Shown here: one piece after another, positions 6,142 through 12,706 of the stretch
Layout: the number at the start of each line of letters is the position of its first letter
Position numbering within the stretch: position 1 is the first letter of the stretch
Assembly: GCA_937914815.1 (NCBI GenBank)
Contig: CALDMI010000348.1
Span: 1-13,143, forward strand
Direction: 5' to 3'
DNA length: 13,143 nucleotides
From: an uncultured Clostridia bacterium
GTDB lineage: Bacteria; Bacillota; Clostridia; Oscillospirales; CAG-272
The notes under the pieces: model-generated
The model's database searches: none
Told to the model about the DNA's origin: nothing
Seen by the model: the letters and a program-made list of their open reading frames with translations, nothing else
Made by a program: the position numbers and the translations under genes

Positions 6142-8478
6142 TCAGCGTACGAGCGCCGCGGTGAGTACATCCTCCGCCGTCCGGCATGGAATGAACTTCA
6201 GATGTGCGCGCGCCTCGCTGTCAATGTCGTCGAGATCGCGCATGTTGTCCTTCGGTATCAGCACCGTGCTGACCCCGGCGCGATAAGCCGCGAGGGTCTT
6301 TTCCTTTACCCCGCCGATGGGCAGGACATTACCGCGGAGCGTCACCTCTCCAGTCATCGCAATATCATGTCGCACCGGAATGAGTCCGAGGGCGGAAACC
6401 ATAGCCGTTACCATTGTCACTCCGGCGGACGGTCCGTCCTTCGGTACAGCCCCCTCCGGGAAATGTATATGTATGTCCTTTGTCTTGTAAAAATCGGGGG
6501 AAATGCCGTATTTTCCGGCTACCGAGCGGACATAGGAGTGCGCTATCTTTGCCGACTCCTTCATGACATCGCCGAGCGAGCCGGTGAGCTCTATTTTGCC
6601 GCTCCCCTCCATGACCGCAACCTCGACTTTAAGGAGGTCACCTCCGGTCGCCGTGTAGGCGAGCCCGTTTACGGTTCCGGTCTGGTCAGTGTCGTCTATC
6701 CTTTCGGGGAGCGCCTTCTCCTTGCCGAGGAAACTCTCGAGGTTCTTTTCGGTCACGCGGACGGACTTTGCCTCGCCCTCCGCTATTTTCTTCGCGCCCT
6801 TTCTTATGAGTGAGGCAATCTCGCGTTCGAGATTACGGACTCCCGCCTCGCGCGTGTACCCCTTTATAAGAGCAAGTATTCCGCTGTCGGTTATCGAAAA
6901 TGCGGACTTCTTTATTCCGGCTTTTTTCAGCTGTTTCGGAACAAGGTGATGCTTCGCTATCGCGAGCTTTTCTGTGTCCGTGTAGGTCGAGAGCTCTATT
7001 ACCTCCATACGGTCGAGCAGTGGAGTGGGTATACCTTCATAGCTGTTCGCCGTGGCTATAAAGAGACAGTCGGAGAGGTCGACCGTCACCTCCATGAAGT
7101 TATCGCGGAAGAAACGGTTCTGCTCCGGGTCGAGCACCTCGAGGAGAGCCGAGGTCGGGTCTCCGTGAAAGCTGCTTGCCATCTTGTCTATCTCGTCGAG
7201 CACTATCACCGGGTTCTCGACCTTCGCGTTTATGAGCGCCGAGATTATCCGTCCGGGCATCGCGCCGACATAGGTCTTTCTGTGTCCGCGTATCTCCGCC
7301 TCGTCATGCATACCGCCGAGGGATATTCTCGCATACTTTCTGCCGAGCGCGCGGGCAATAGACGCTGCCACCGATGTCTTTCCGACGCCGGGAGGACCGA
7401 TAAGGCAGAGTATCTGGTTCTTCGTCTCCGCGCCTATCTGCTTTACGGCGACAAATTCAAGTATGCGCTCCTTCACCTTTTCGAGCCCGTCGTGGTCCTC
7501 GTCGAGGATCTTTCGCGCCCCCTCGACTGTGACTGCCTCGTCCGTCCTCTTGCCGAACGGGTATTCGAGGCAGGTGTCAAGATAAGCGCGGAGCACCGTG
7601 CTCTCCGCCGCGCCGAACGGCGTTTTCGCGAGCTTTCCGAGCTCCTTGAAGAGCTTTTCCTTGACATCCGCGGGCATGTCCGCGGCTTCTATCTTCGCGT
7701 TGTATTCGGCTATCTCGTCGTCCTCGTCCTCGCCGAGCTCCGCCTGTATGGCTTTCAGCTGTTCACGCAGGAAGTAGTCCTTCTGATTTTTGTCTATCTT
7801 CTCGCGTACCTGATTCTGTATGTCGGCTTCACAGCTGAGGAGCGTCTCCTCCTCCTCGAGCGAGACGAGCAGGTGCTCGAGCCGCCTCGCCGGTGTGAGG
7901 GATTCGAGTATCTTCTGTTTGTTCTTGTAGTCTATGACCGCGGACGACGCGGCAAAGTCCGCAAAATACCCGGGGTCGGTTATCGCAATGGCGGCGAGCC
8001 GCATCTCCTCCGTAAATGTCGGGTGGATATTTACAAGAGTTTTCAGGTGGCGCGAGACCTCGAGCATGAGTGCCTCTGTCCTCGGGGGGACGTTCGTCAC
8101 CTTGCGCGGGTGTATCACAACTGCGTCCGCGCGCATATATTCGGAGTCGTCGATGTTTGTTATGCGTGCGCGTGCAATGCCCTCAAAAACGACGGAGAGC
8201 GTGCCCTGCGTGTTCTTGACGACGTGCTTTATCTCGGCGAGCACGCCGATGCCGTAAATGTCGCCGGGCTTCGGCTCCTCCTCTGCCACATCCTCCTGCG
8301 CCGCGAGTATGACCCTCGCGTCGTGCTTCGTTGCCGCCACCGTAAATGCCTTGAGCGATGAGGGACGGGCAATTTCTATGTTCATCTGTATCCCGGGGAA
8401 AGCCACCGTCCCGCGCAGGGGAATGAGTGGGAGAGTCACGCTCTCCGGGAGAACCGTGTTATCATTGTATTCTGACAT
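6142..8478 (-). CDS. lon: ATP-dependent Lon protease (LonA type)
   Basis: Lon is a cytoplasmic hexameric AAA+ serine protease that degrades misfolded and regulatory proteins. The order is an N-terminal substrate-binding LON domain (from [14 protein letters not shown]), a coiled-coil region (about 195-260), the AAA+ module with Walker A GPPGVGKT (361-368) and Walker B VIVLDEID (D428, E429), and the protease domain with the Ser-Lys dyad S684 (PKDGPSAG) and K727 (PIGGVKEK). The 778 residues are normal for LonA. ATG 8478 was chosen because MSEYNDN.. is a typical short lead-in; ATG 8502 would add eight residues, and neither has an ideal Shine-Dalgarno site (AAGGA is 15 bases before 8478). It is the first gene of the minus-strand run. 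A promoter at about 8543-8571 and a promoter-terminator element further upstream may both control it. Confidence 0.97.
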   Translation of the reverse strand: MSEYNDNTVLPESVTLPLIPLRGTVAFPGIQMNIEIARPSSLKAFTVAATKHDARVILAAQEDVAEEEPKPGDIYGIGVLAEIKHVVKNTQGTLSVVFEGIARARITNIDDSEYMRADAVVIHPRKVTNVPPRTEALMLEVSRHLKTLVNIHPTFTEEMRLAAIAITDPGYFADFAASSAVIDYKNKQKILESLTPARRLEHLLVSLEEEETLLSCEADIQNQVREKIDKNQKDYFLREQLKAIQAELGEDEDDEIAEYNAKIEAADMPADVKEKLFKELGKLAKTPFGAAESTVLRAYLDTCLEYPFGKRTDEAVTVEGARKILDEDHDGLEKVKERILEFVAVKQIGAETKNQILCLIGPPGVGKTSVAASIARALGRKYARISLGGMHDEAEIRGHRKTYVGAMPGRIISALINAKVENPVIVLDEIDKMASSFHGDPTSALLEVLDPEQNRFFRDNFMEVTVDLSDCLFIATANSYEGIPTPLLDRMEVIELSTYTDTEKLAIAKHHLVPKQLKKAGIKKSAFSITDSGILALIKGYTREAGVRNLEREIASLIRKGAKKIAEGEAKSVRVTEKNLESFLGKEKALPERIDDTDQTGTVNGLAYTATGGDLLKVEVAVMEGSGKIELTGSLGDVMKESAKIAHSYVRSVAGKYGISPDFYKTKDIHIHFPEGAVPKDGPSAGVTMVTAMVSALGLIPVRHDIAMTGEVTLRGNVLPIGGVKEKTLAAYRAGVSTVLIPKDNMRDLDDIDSEARAHLKFIPCRTAEDVLTAALVR

Positions 8479-8542
8479 GTCTTTTACAAATATTCCTTGC
8501 ATACATTTATAAATTTATATTTTATAGATATAAATCCAAACC

Positions 8543-8571
8543 ATTATAACACACCCGCGGGGAAAAATCCA
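8543..8571 (-). promoter_or_regulatory. Probable proximal promoter of lon
   Basis: On the minus strand a perfect TATAAT (plus bases 8543-8548) is preceded by TG one base upstream, giving an extended -10 (TGTTATAAT). With 17-base spacing the -35 hexamer is TGGATT (8566-8571), a weak match that an extended -10 can tolerate. Transcription would start near 8536, giving a leader of about 35-60 bases that is very AT-rich. No CIRCE or CtsR heptad repeat is visible nearby. Confidence 0.6.
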
Positions 8572-8601
8572 CATTTTTTTGATATTTTCCTCCGAAAAAG
8601 C

Positions 8602-8643
8602 AAAAAAAATTGTCTCCGTCGGGCATAAGTCCGGCAAAGACAA
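8602..8643 (-). terminator. Rho-independent terminator upstream of lon
   Basis: On the minus strand TTGTCT (8643-8638) pairs with AGACAA (8615-8610), with an additional CCG/CGG pairing inside, followed immediately by eight consecutive U (8609-8602). It lies about 140 bases after a good minus-strand promoter and about 100 bases before lon. There is no protein gene between promoter and terminator that I can support. Confidence 0.8.
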
Positions 8644-8743
8644 CTTGTTTTGGGGATAAATCCCGACCGTCTTTAGTCGCGGCGACCGTCTTTTGTCCGG
8701 CGTCATGAGATTGGCGCTCCGGTCACACCGTTTCTTCTTGCGT
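8602..8743 (-). ncRNA. Candidate small RNA or attenuator leader upstream of lon
   Basis: A transcript of about 140 bases is bounded by a promoter (8751-8779) and a rho-independent terminator (8602-8643), all on the minus strand. It contains two copies of AAAGACGGTCG (minus strand; plus 8664-8674 and 8683-8693) and small stem-loops: CGGT/ACCG near the 5' end, CCG-GCG with CGC-CGG around 8700-8725, GTCG/CGAC, and GGGA/TCCC at 8654-8665. Bases 8700-8688 (CCGGACAAAAGAC) can pair with 8641-8631 (GTCTTTGCCGG), which includes the terminator's 5' arm, so terminator and alternative helix exclude each other. It matches no RNA family that I recognise (not SRP RNA, tmRNA, T-box or a riboswitch known to me). 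It may be a cis attenuator of lon or an independent small RNA. Confidence 0.5.
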
Positions 8744-8750
8744 GATGTCA

Positions 8751-8779
8751 ATTATACACTAATCCCGTCGTTTTGTAAA
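8751..8779 (-). promoter_or_regulatory. Minus-strand promoter for the RNA element upstream of lon
   Basis: On the minus strand TTTACA (plus 8774-8779, five of six matches to TTGACA) is followed after exactly 17 bases by a perfect TATAAT (8751-8756). The expected transcription start is about 8743-8746. It reads toward lon. Confidence 0.75.
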
Positions 8780-8830
8780 GAGGGAAAAATACACAATAAT
8801 TCTCCCGCCGTTTTGTACGAAAGGGAGGAA
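8752..8830. repeat. Imperfect tandem repeat, period 40, between the divergent promoters
   Basis: Two related units occupy this stretch. CCCGTCGTTTTGTA at 8764-8777 recurs as CCCGCCGTTTTGTA at 8804-8817, exactly 40 bases apart, each preceded by an ACAC/AAT-rich segment and followed by an A/G-rich AAGAGGGA or AAAGGGAGG segment. Each unit is flanked by a short inverted repeat (TCCC/GGGA; CTCCC/GGGAG). The first unit carries the -35 and spacer of the minus-strand promoter; the second looks like a decayed copy. Confidence 0.65.
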
Positions 8831-8863
8831 ACCGACAGAAAATCAAAAACTTTGCGAAAGCTA

Positions 8864-8892
8864 TTGACAAACCGCCATTGCCGTGATATAAT
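8864..8892 (+). promoter_or_regulatory. Consensus housekeeping promoter of infC-rpmI-rplT
   Basis: Perfect TTGACA (8864-8869), a 17-base spacer and perfect TATAAT (8887-8892), as expected for a strong vegetative sigma factor promoter. Transcription should begin near 8899-8901, giving an infC leader of about 160 bases. Confidence 0.92.
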
Positions 8893-8898
8893 AACGGC

Positions 8899-9060
8899 TG
8901 AAAGAGGGTATAGCCCTCCAAAACAAGCAGAATTTCCGTTCTCACCGTGCCGCATGGGCGCGTACGGTTAATATTCCCGCTTTCTTTGCGGGTGATGTTA
9001 TGCGTACGGAGTTTTCTGCACGCATTTTTTATTGTCAAAACAAAACGGAGGTGCCTGACA
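8899..9060 (+). ncRNA. infC operon leader with antiterminator/terminator switch (L20-leader type)
   Basis: The leader opens with a GAGGG/CCCTC hairpin (8904-8918). CCGTGCCGCAT (8945-8955) can pair with ATGCGTACGG (9000-9009) with one bulged base, enclosing a CCCGC/GCGGG hairpin (8976-8992). The same downstream arm can instead pair with 9011-9025 to form a terminator. Firmicutes control this operon by ribosomal protein L20 acting on such a leader: excess L20 favours termination. The position, the mutually exclusive helices and the downstream rplT all fit. Whether L20 is the ligand here is inferred from the family. An open reading that enters infC from an ATG at 8947 runs through this structure and is not a real start. 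Confidence 0.7.
9000..9030 (+). terminator. Attenuator terminator in the infC leader
   Basis: ATGCGT (9000-9005) pairs with ACGCAT (9020-9025), extended by CGGA with TCTG inside, and is followed by six T (9025-9030). It lies 30 bases before the infC start, upstream of the ribosome binding site, so it would switch off the whole operon when formed. Confidence 0.75.
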
Positions 9061-9645
9061 ATTAGCGCTAACAACAAGAACGAACTTCCAATCAATGACG
9101 AGATAAAGGCGGCAGAGGTGCGCCTTATCGGCGTCAATAACGAACAGCTCGGCGTCATGAAGACTCAGGACGCGAGGGCGTATGCCTATAATCACAGCGT
9201 TGACCTCGTGATGATAGTGCCGAACGCCGCGCCGCCGGTCTGCCGTGCGATAGAGTACGGCAAGTTCTGCTTTGAGCGTGACAAGAGAGCCAAGGAAGCG
9301 AAGAAGAAGCAGGTTATAGTCAAGGTCAAGGAGGTTCAGCTCTCCTGCCGTATAGATACCCACGACTTTGAGACCCGCGTAAACCACGCAAAGAGATTTC
9401 TCTCCGAGGGTAATAAGGTCAAGGCTGTCGTCCGCTTCAAGGGGCGCGAGATGTCGCATATGGAGCTCGGGCGCGATGTTATTGCAAAATTTCAGGAGGC
9501 TTGCGCCGGATACGGCGTCTCCGAGAAGAAGCCGGTGCTTGACGGCAGATATATGTCCGTCATTCTCTCACCCGTAAAGCCGGATAAGACCGCGCCGAAG
9601 GCGGGGAAGACCGAGGCACAGCCGGATAAAACATCGGCTGACTGA
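9061..9645 (+). CDS. infC: Translation initiation factor IF-3 (AUU start)
   Basis: IF-3 binds the 30S subunit, prevents premature 50S joining and checks start codon-initiator tRNA pairing. The N-domain (NELPINDEIKAAEVRLIGVNNEQLGV, then AYNHSVDLVMIVPNAAPPVCR and the YGKF segment), the basic linker (KEAKKKQVIVKVKEVQLS) and the C-domain (IDTHDFETRVNHAKRFLSEGNKVKAVVRFKGREM) are complete. There is no ATG, GTG or TTG in a sensible place. ATT at 9061 has GGAGGTG seven bases upstream, and infC is famous for rare AUU starts that let IF-3 limit its own synthesis. From there it has 194 residues, with a lysine/proline-rich C-terminal tail of about 20 residues that is longer than usual. It is first in the infC-rpmI-rplT operon. 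Confidence 0.95.
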   Translation: MSANNKNELPINDEIKAAEVRLIGVNNEQLGVMKTQDARAYAYNHSVDLVMIVPNAAPPVCRAIEYGKFCFERDKRAKEAKKKQVIVKVKEVQLSCRIDTHDFETRVNHAKRFLSEGNKVKAVVRFKGREMSHMELGRDVIAKFQEACAGYGVSEKKPVLDGRYMSVILSPVKPDKTAPKAGKTEAQPDKTSAD

Positions 9646-9728
9646 CCGCAATACCCAAATCAAGATTATAGATTCAATGCGAATTTCTATGATAAATGTC
9701 ATATCCAAAACAAAAAGGAGTACTCAAA

Positions 9729-9923
9729 ATGGGAAAGATCAAAACACATAGAGCGTCTGCCAAGAGATTTTCTCTGACCGGTTCCGGTAAGGTAAAGATG
9801 TCTCACAACAACCACCGTCATAACCTCGGTATCAAGACTCAGAAGAGGAAGAGAGGTCTGCGCAAAGGGGCGATACTCAGCGAGTCCTTTGCACCTACCT
9901 ACAGAAGCCTTATCGGTAAGTGA
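9729..9923 (+). CDS. rpmI: 50S ribosomal protein L35
   Basis: A small, highly basic 64-residue protein of the large ribosomal subunit. It has the L35 pattern of an N-terminal KIKTHRASAKRFSLTGSGKVK, a His-rich middle (NNHRHN) and the basic QKRKRGLRKGA segment. ATG 9729 was chosen because AAGGAG ends eight bases upstream and the protein then starts MGKIKTH as in the family; a reading from 9696 would add eleven unrelated residues. It lies between infC and rplT, as in nearly all bacteria. The 83 bases between infC and rpmI hold only a weak stem-loop (9668-9690). Confidence 0.96.
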   Translation: MGKIKTHRASAKRFSLTGSGKVKMSHNNHRHNLGIKTQKRKRGLRKGAILSESFAPTYRSLIGK

Positions 9924-9963
9924 TAAGACGGTTTAAGAAGAGAATTTTGGAGGATTAAATAAA

Positions 9964-10317
9964 ATGGCAAGAGTTAAGGGCGCGATGATGACGCGCAAGA
10001 GAAGAAAGAGCACCCTCAAGGCTGCGAAGGGCTACTGGGGCGCAAAATCCAAGCATTTCAAGATGGCGAAGCAGGCTGTTCTCAAGAGCGGCAATTACGC
10101 CTTCGCCGGCAGAAAGATGAAGAAGAGAGACTTCCGTCGTCTCTGGATAGCAAGAATAAATGCACAGGCAAAGGTCTGCGGAATGAATTATTCCACTCTT
10201 ATGCACGGGCTCAAGGTTGCCGGCATAGACCTTAACCGCAAGATGCTCGCAGAGCTCGCGGTTTCGGATAAGGACGCTTTCGCCACTGTTTGCGAGCGTG
10301 CAAAGGCTGCACTCTAA
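9964..10317 (+). CDS. rplT: 50S ribosomal protein L20
   Basis: L20 binds 23S rRNA early in 50S assembly and, in many bacteria, represses its own operon through the leader RNA. The 117 residues carry the basic N-terminal extension ([27 protein letters not shown] in two parts) and the globular C-domain ([43 protein letters not shown]). Length is standard. GGAGG is about ten bases before the ATG. It is the last gene of the operon and is followed after nine bases by a strong terminator. It is the likely effector for the switch at 8899-9060. Confidence 0.97.
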   Translation: MARVKGAMMTRKRRKSTLKAAKGYWGAKSKHFKMAKQAVLKSGNYAFAGRKMKKRDFRRLWIARINAQAKVCGMNYSTLMHGLKVAGIDLNRKMLAELAVSDKDAFATVCERAKAAL

Positions 10318-10325
10318 GAGCCTCT

Positions 10326-10354
10326 CCCGGTCGGTTCCCGACCGGGAACTTTTT
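10326..10354 (+). terminator. Rho-independent terminator of infC-rpmI-rplT
   Basis: A perfect nine-pair stem CCCGGTCGG/CCGACCGGG with a three-base loop (10326-10346), followed by AAC and five T (10350-10354). It sits directly after the rplT stop codon. Confidence 0.93.
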
Positions 10355-10357
10355 ATA

Positions 10358-10427
10358 TCCGGAGCATTTTGCTTGGCATTTCTGCCGCACATTTTAGCAG
10401 GAAAACGCGAAAAATGCAATTTCCGGA
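10358..10427. repeat. Nested imperfect inverted repeat between rplT and the trmH-family gene
   Basis: TCCGGA-GCATTTT (10358-10370) pairs with AAAATGC (10411-10417), then a four-base AATT bulge, then TCCGGA (10422-10427). Inside it GC (10371-10372) pairs with GC (10407-10408), and TTTCTGC (10379-10385) pairs with GCAGGAAA (10397-10404) with one bulge, leaving an 11-base loop. No U-tract follows on either strand, so it is not a terminator. Its role is unknown. It fills most of the 147-base gap after rplT, in which I see no convincing promoter. Confidence 0.55.
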
Positions 10428-10464
10428 CAACCTCCCAGAGGAATAATCACAGGAGAAAAATCAC

Positions 10465-11298
10465 ATGAAAATAACGCCCGATATCATATCGTCAAGACAA
10501 AATCAGCTCGTGAAAATGGCGGCGTCCCTCGCCGATAAAAAGGGGCGCGAGGCGGCGCGAGCTTTTGCCGTAGACGGGTTCAAGCTGTGCCGTGAGGCGG
10601 CGCTCGCCCGCCTGCCGGTGACCCATGTATTCCTTTCTGCGGAGCATGAGGAGGATTATCTTGACGATATTCTCGATCTGTTTTCCGCGGATATTTATAA
10701 GGACACCGTGCTTACCGTCCTTACCGAGGAGGCGTTTGAGAAAATATCTACCGAAAAATCGCCCCAGGGCGTTACATGTGTAATAAAATATCTTGACTTT
10801 TTCAAAAAGAAAGATATAATATATAAGGTAGACTTTTTTCTCTCGCCGGAGGAGAGGACATTATTTCTCTGGTCGGTCGGTGATCCCGGGAATCTCGGGG
10901 CGGTCATCCGCTCCGCCGCGGCGTTCGGAATACGGCATATAGTTCTCGGCGGTGACTGCGCGGATATATACAATCCGCGTACGCTCCGCGGGGCTATGGG
11001 TGCCGCTTTCCGCGTTAAGGTTACCGCGGTTTCGGATTCGCTTTCGTTCGTCCGCGCCGCGCGCGCAAACGGGCGCCGGGTCTTCGCCGCAGAGCTCAGA
11101 GACGGGGCGCTTCCGCTCCCGTGTGTCTCCGTCGGCGCGGGAGATATATTCATTATCGGAAATGAGGGACACGGCATCCCGCCGGAGCTGTCCGCCGCCT
11201 GCGACGCCAGCGTTTATATCCCCATTTCACAGAACACCGAATCACTGAACGCGTCGGTTGCGGCGGCGATATTCATCTGGGAGATGTCAAAACACTGA
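10465..11298 (+). CDS. TrmH-family (SpoU) RNA 2'-O-methyltransferase
   Basis: A SPOUT-class methyltransferase that uses S-adenosylmethionine to methylate a ribose 2'-OH in rRNA or tRNA. The N-terminal third (about 5-108) is the substrate-binding SpoU domain (SSRQNQLVKMAASLADKKGR, FAVDGFKLCREA). The C-terminal knotted domain has motif 1 DPGNLGAVIRSAAAFG (140-155), motif 2 IIGNEGHGIP (230-239) and motif 3 IPISQNTESLNASVAAAIF (252-270). The arginine of motif 1 (R149) and the asparagine in motif 3 are present. It resembles the YsgA group. Length (277) is normal. AGGAG lies nine bases before the ATG. It precedes dprA by 26 bases, so they are probably co-transcribed. The target nucleotide cannot be read from the sequence. 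Confidence 0.92.
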   Translation: MKITPDIISSRQNQLVKMAASLADKKGREAARAFAVDGFKLCREAALARLPVTHVFLSAEHEEDYLDDILDLFSADIYKDTVLTVLTEEAFEKISTEKSPQGVTCVIKYLDFFKKKDIIYKVDFFLSPEERTLFLWSVGDPGNLGAVIRSAAAFGIRHIVLGGDCADIYNPRTLRGAMGAAFRVKVTAVSDSLSFVRAARANGRRVFAAELRDGALPLPCVSVGAGDIFIIGNEGHGIPPELSAACDASVYIPISQNTESLNASVAAAIFIWEMSKH

Positions 11299-11324
11299 CC
11301 CCTATCTTTACCCGGAGGTGCGGC

Positions 11325-12668
11325 ATGGACGAATGTATTTTATGGATATGGCTGTCTCTTGCCTTTCCGGGCGGTGGCGGCGCGTATTCGCGCCTTCTGT
11401 CCGAATTCAGAACTGCCGGCGCGGTCTTTTCCGCCGATGACGGGGAATTGCGCCGCTGTATAGGCAGGGCGAGCGTTGCCGATAATGCCTTCTGGGAGCG
11501 TGACCTTACCCGTGCGGGCGGGATATACGATTTCTGCCGGCGTCACGCCGTCGGACTTACGCATATCGGCGCGTCGGATTATCCGGCGCCTCTCCGGGAC
11601 CTTCAGTCGCCGCCTGCGGTAATCTGGTACCGCGGGGTTCTGCCTGATTTTTCGTCCGGCAGATTCGTTTCCGTCGTCGGCACCCGCCATACGACAGAGT
11701 ACGGGTGCGGCGCGGCATTTTCTCTCGCGCGCGACCTCGCGCAGGCGGGTGTTACCGTGGTTTCCGGCATGGCGAGGGGGATAGACGGCGTCGCGATGGC
11801 GGGCGCTCTCTCGTCCGGCGGGCGCGCGGTTGCGGTCCTCGGCTCGGGTATCGATGTCTGCTACCCGCCTGAGCACCTGACGCTTGCCCGCGCTACGGTA
11901 AAGACCGGGTGCATAATGACAGAGTTTGCCCCGGGCACCGAGCCTACAAGATATACCTTCCCACAGCGAAACAGGATAATTGCCGCTCTTTCCGCGGCGA
12001 CCGCGGTGATAGAGGGCAGGAGCCGGAGCGGCGCGCTGATAACCGCCTCTGCGGCAAAGAAGCTCGGCAGAAAGGTATACGCTCTCCCCGGCAATGTAAA
12101 CAGCGAGACCTCCGCCGCGGCAAATTCTCTGATAAGAGACGGCGCTGCGCTTCTGACCTCCGCCGCCGACATTTTTCGCGATTTCGGCATGACACCGACC
12201 CGCGCGGAGGACGACACGGCAGAGAAAATGCGGGAGTGGTGCGAGGGGCTCTCGGTCTGTACGGGAACCGAAAAAGCCGACCTTCCGGCAGGGCAGAGCA
12301 CAAAAAGGCAGAGTGCGGAGAGCACGGAAAGAAAAAGAAATACAAAGAAACGCGCGCCGCGCACCGGAAACAATATACCGGCGGCGGTTGCGGCTCCCGC
12401 GGGATTTGCGGGTGACAGTAGCGCAGAGCGTGTAAAAAATCCGCCGGCAGAGCGCGATTTTACCGCAGAGCGGAAGAGGGCAGAGTCCCTCGGCGAGGGT
12501 CCCCTCTATGTTTACGACCGTATACCCGAGTGCGGCGACTGCGTCGTCGATGAGCTCGCGGGCGGCGGATACTCTATCGCCGAAATCATGAAATTCGTAT
12601 TGAAACTTGAATTATCCGGTCTCTGTGAGGAGGTGCCGGGCGGGAGAATTGCCCGCATATCCCACTGA
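11325..12668 (+). CDS. dprA: DNA-processing protein DprA
   Basis: DprA binds incoming single-stranded DNA in the cytoplasm and loads RecA during natural transformation; it is also kept in many bacteria not known to be competent. It has an N-terminal helical domain (about 1-75), a Rossmann-like DprA domain (about 80-285) with SVVGTRHTTEYG, VVSGMARGID, VLGSGIDVCYPPEH, FAPGTEPTRYTFPQRNRII and EGRSRSGALIT, and a C-terminal winged-helix domain (about 388-447). The long lysine/arginine/alanine/serine-rich linker at about 295-385 is unusual and brings the length to 447 against roughly 290-370 for most homologues. The usual His after GIDxxA is Met here. GGAGGTG lies just upstream of ATG 11325. It is followed by topA after 38 bases, the common Firmicutes order. 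Confidence 0.94.
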   Translation: MDECILWIWLSLAFPGGGGAYSRLLSEFRTAGAVFSADDGELRRCIGRASVADNAFWERDLTRAGGIYDFCRRHAVGLTHIGASDYPAPLRDLQSPPAVIWYRGVLPDFSSGRFVSVVGTRHTTEYGCGAAFSLARDLAQAGVTVVSGMARGIDGVAMAGALSSGGRAVAVLGSGIDVCYPPEHLTLARATVKTGCIMTEFAPGTEPTRYTFPQRNRIIAALSAATAVIEGRSRSGALITASAAKKLGRKVYALPGNVNSETSAAANSLIRDGAALLTSAADIFRDFGMTPTRAEDDTAEKMREWCEGLSVCTGTEKADLPAGQSTKRQSAESTERKRNTKKRAPRTGNNIPAAVAAPAGFAGDSSAERVKNPPAERDFTAERKRAESLGEGPLYVYDRIPECGDCVVDELAGGGYSIAEIMKFVLKLELSGLCEEVPGGRIARISH

Positions 12669-12706
12669 CATGACATGGGAAATTCAGAATTTATAAAGGA
12701 CACAGA

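Noticed and set aside
8525..8590. Tiny minus-strand frame MWIFPRGCVI.. after a GGAGG
   Set aside because: The GGAGG is about 13 bases from the ATG, the frame is 19 codons, it spans the lon promoter, and composition alone explains it.
8515..8751. A 78-residue minus-strand reading frame across the candidate lon leader
   Set aside because: It begins with TTG overlapping the -10 of the promoter, so its start would precede transcription. It has no ribosome binding site and runs through a terminator hairpin and U-tract. An internal ATG near 8706 also lacks a Shine-Dalgarno site.
8947..9060. N-terminal extension of infC from ATG 8947
   Set aside because: The extension has no IF-3 homology and lies over the antiterminator/terminator structure; AUU 9061 has a good ribosome binding site.
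9668..9690. AT-rich stem-loop (ATAGATTC / GAATTTCTAT) between infC and rpmI
   Set aside because: Short, interrupted stem with no U-tract. It might contribute to operon control, but there is no support beyond complementarity.
10371..10396. Possible promoter TTGCTT / TTTTAG ahead of the trmH-family gene
   Set aside because: Only the spacing is good; the -10 matches at three of six positions and lies inside the nested hairpin.
12670..12697. Possible topA promoter (ATGACA, 16 bases, TATAAA)
   Set aside because: The start would fall within a few bases of the topA ATG and leave no leader; TATAAAGGA overlaps the ribosome binding site, so the resemblance is probably accidental.
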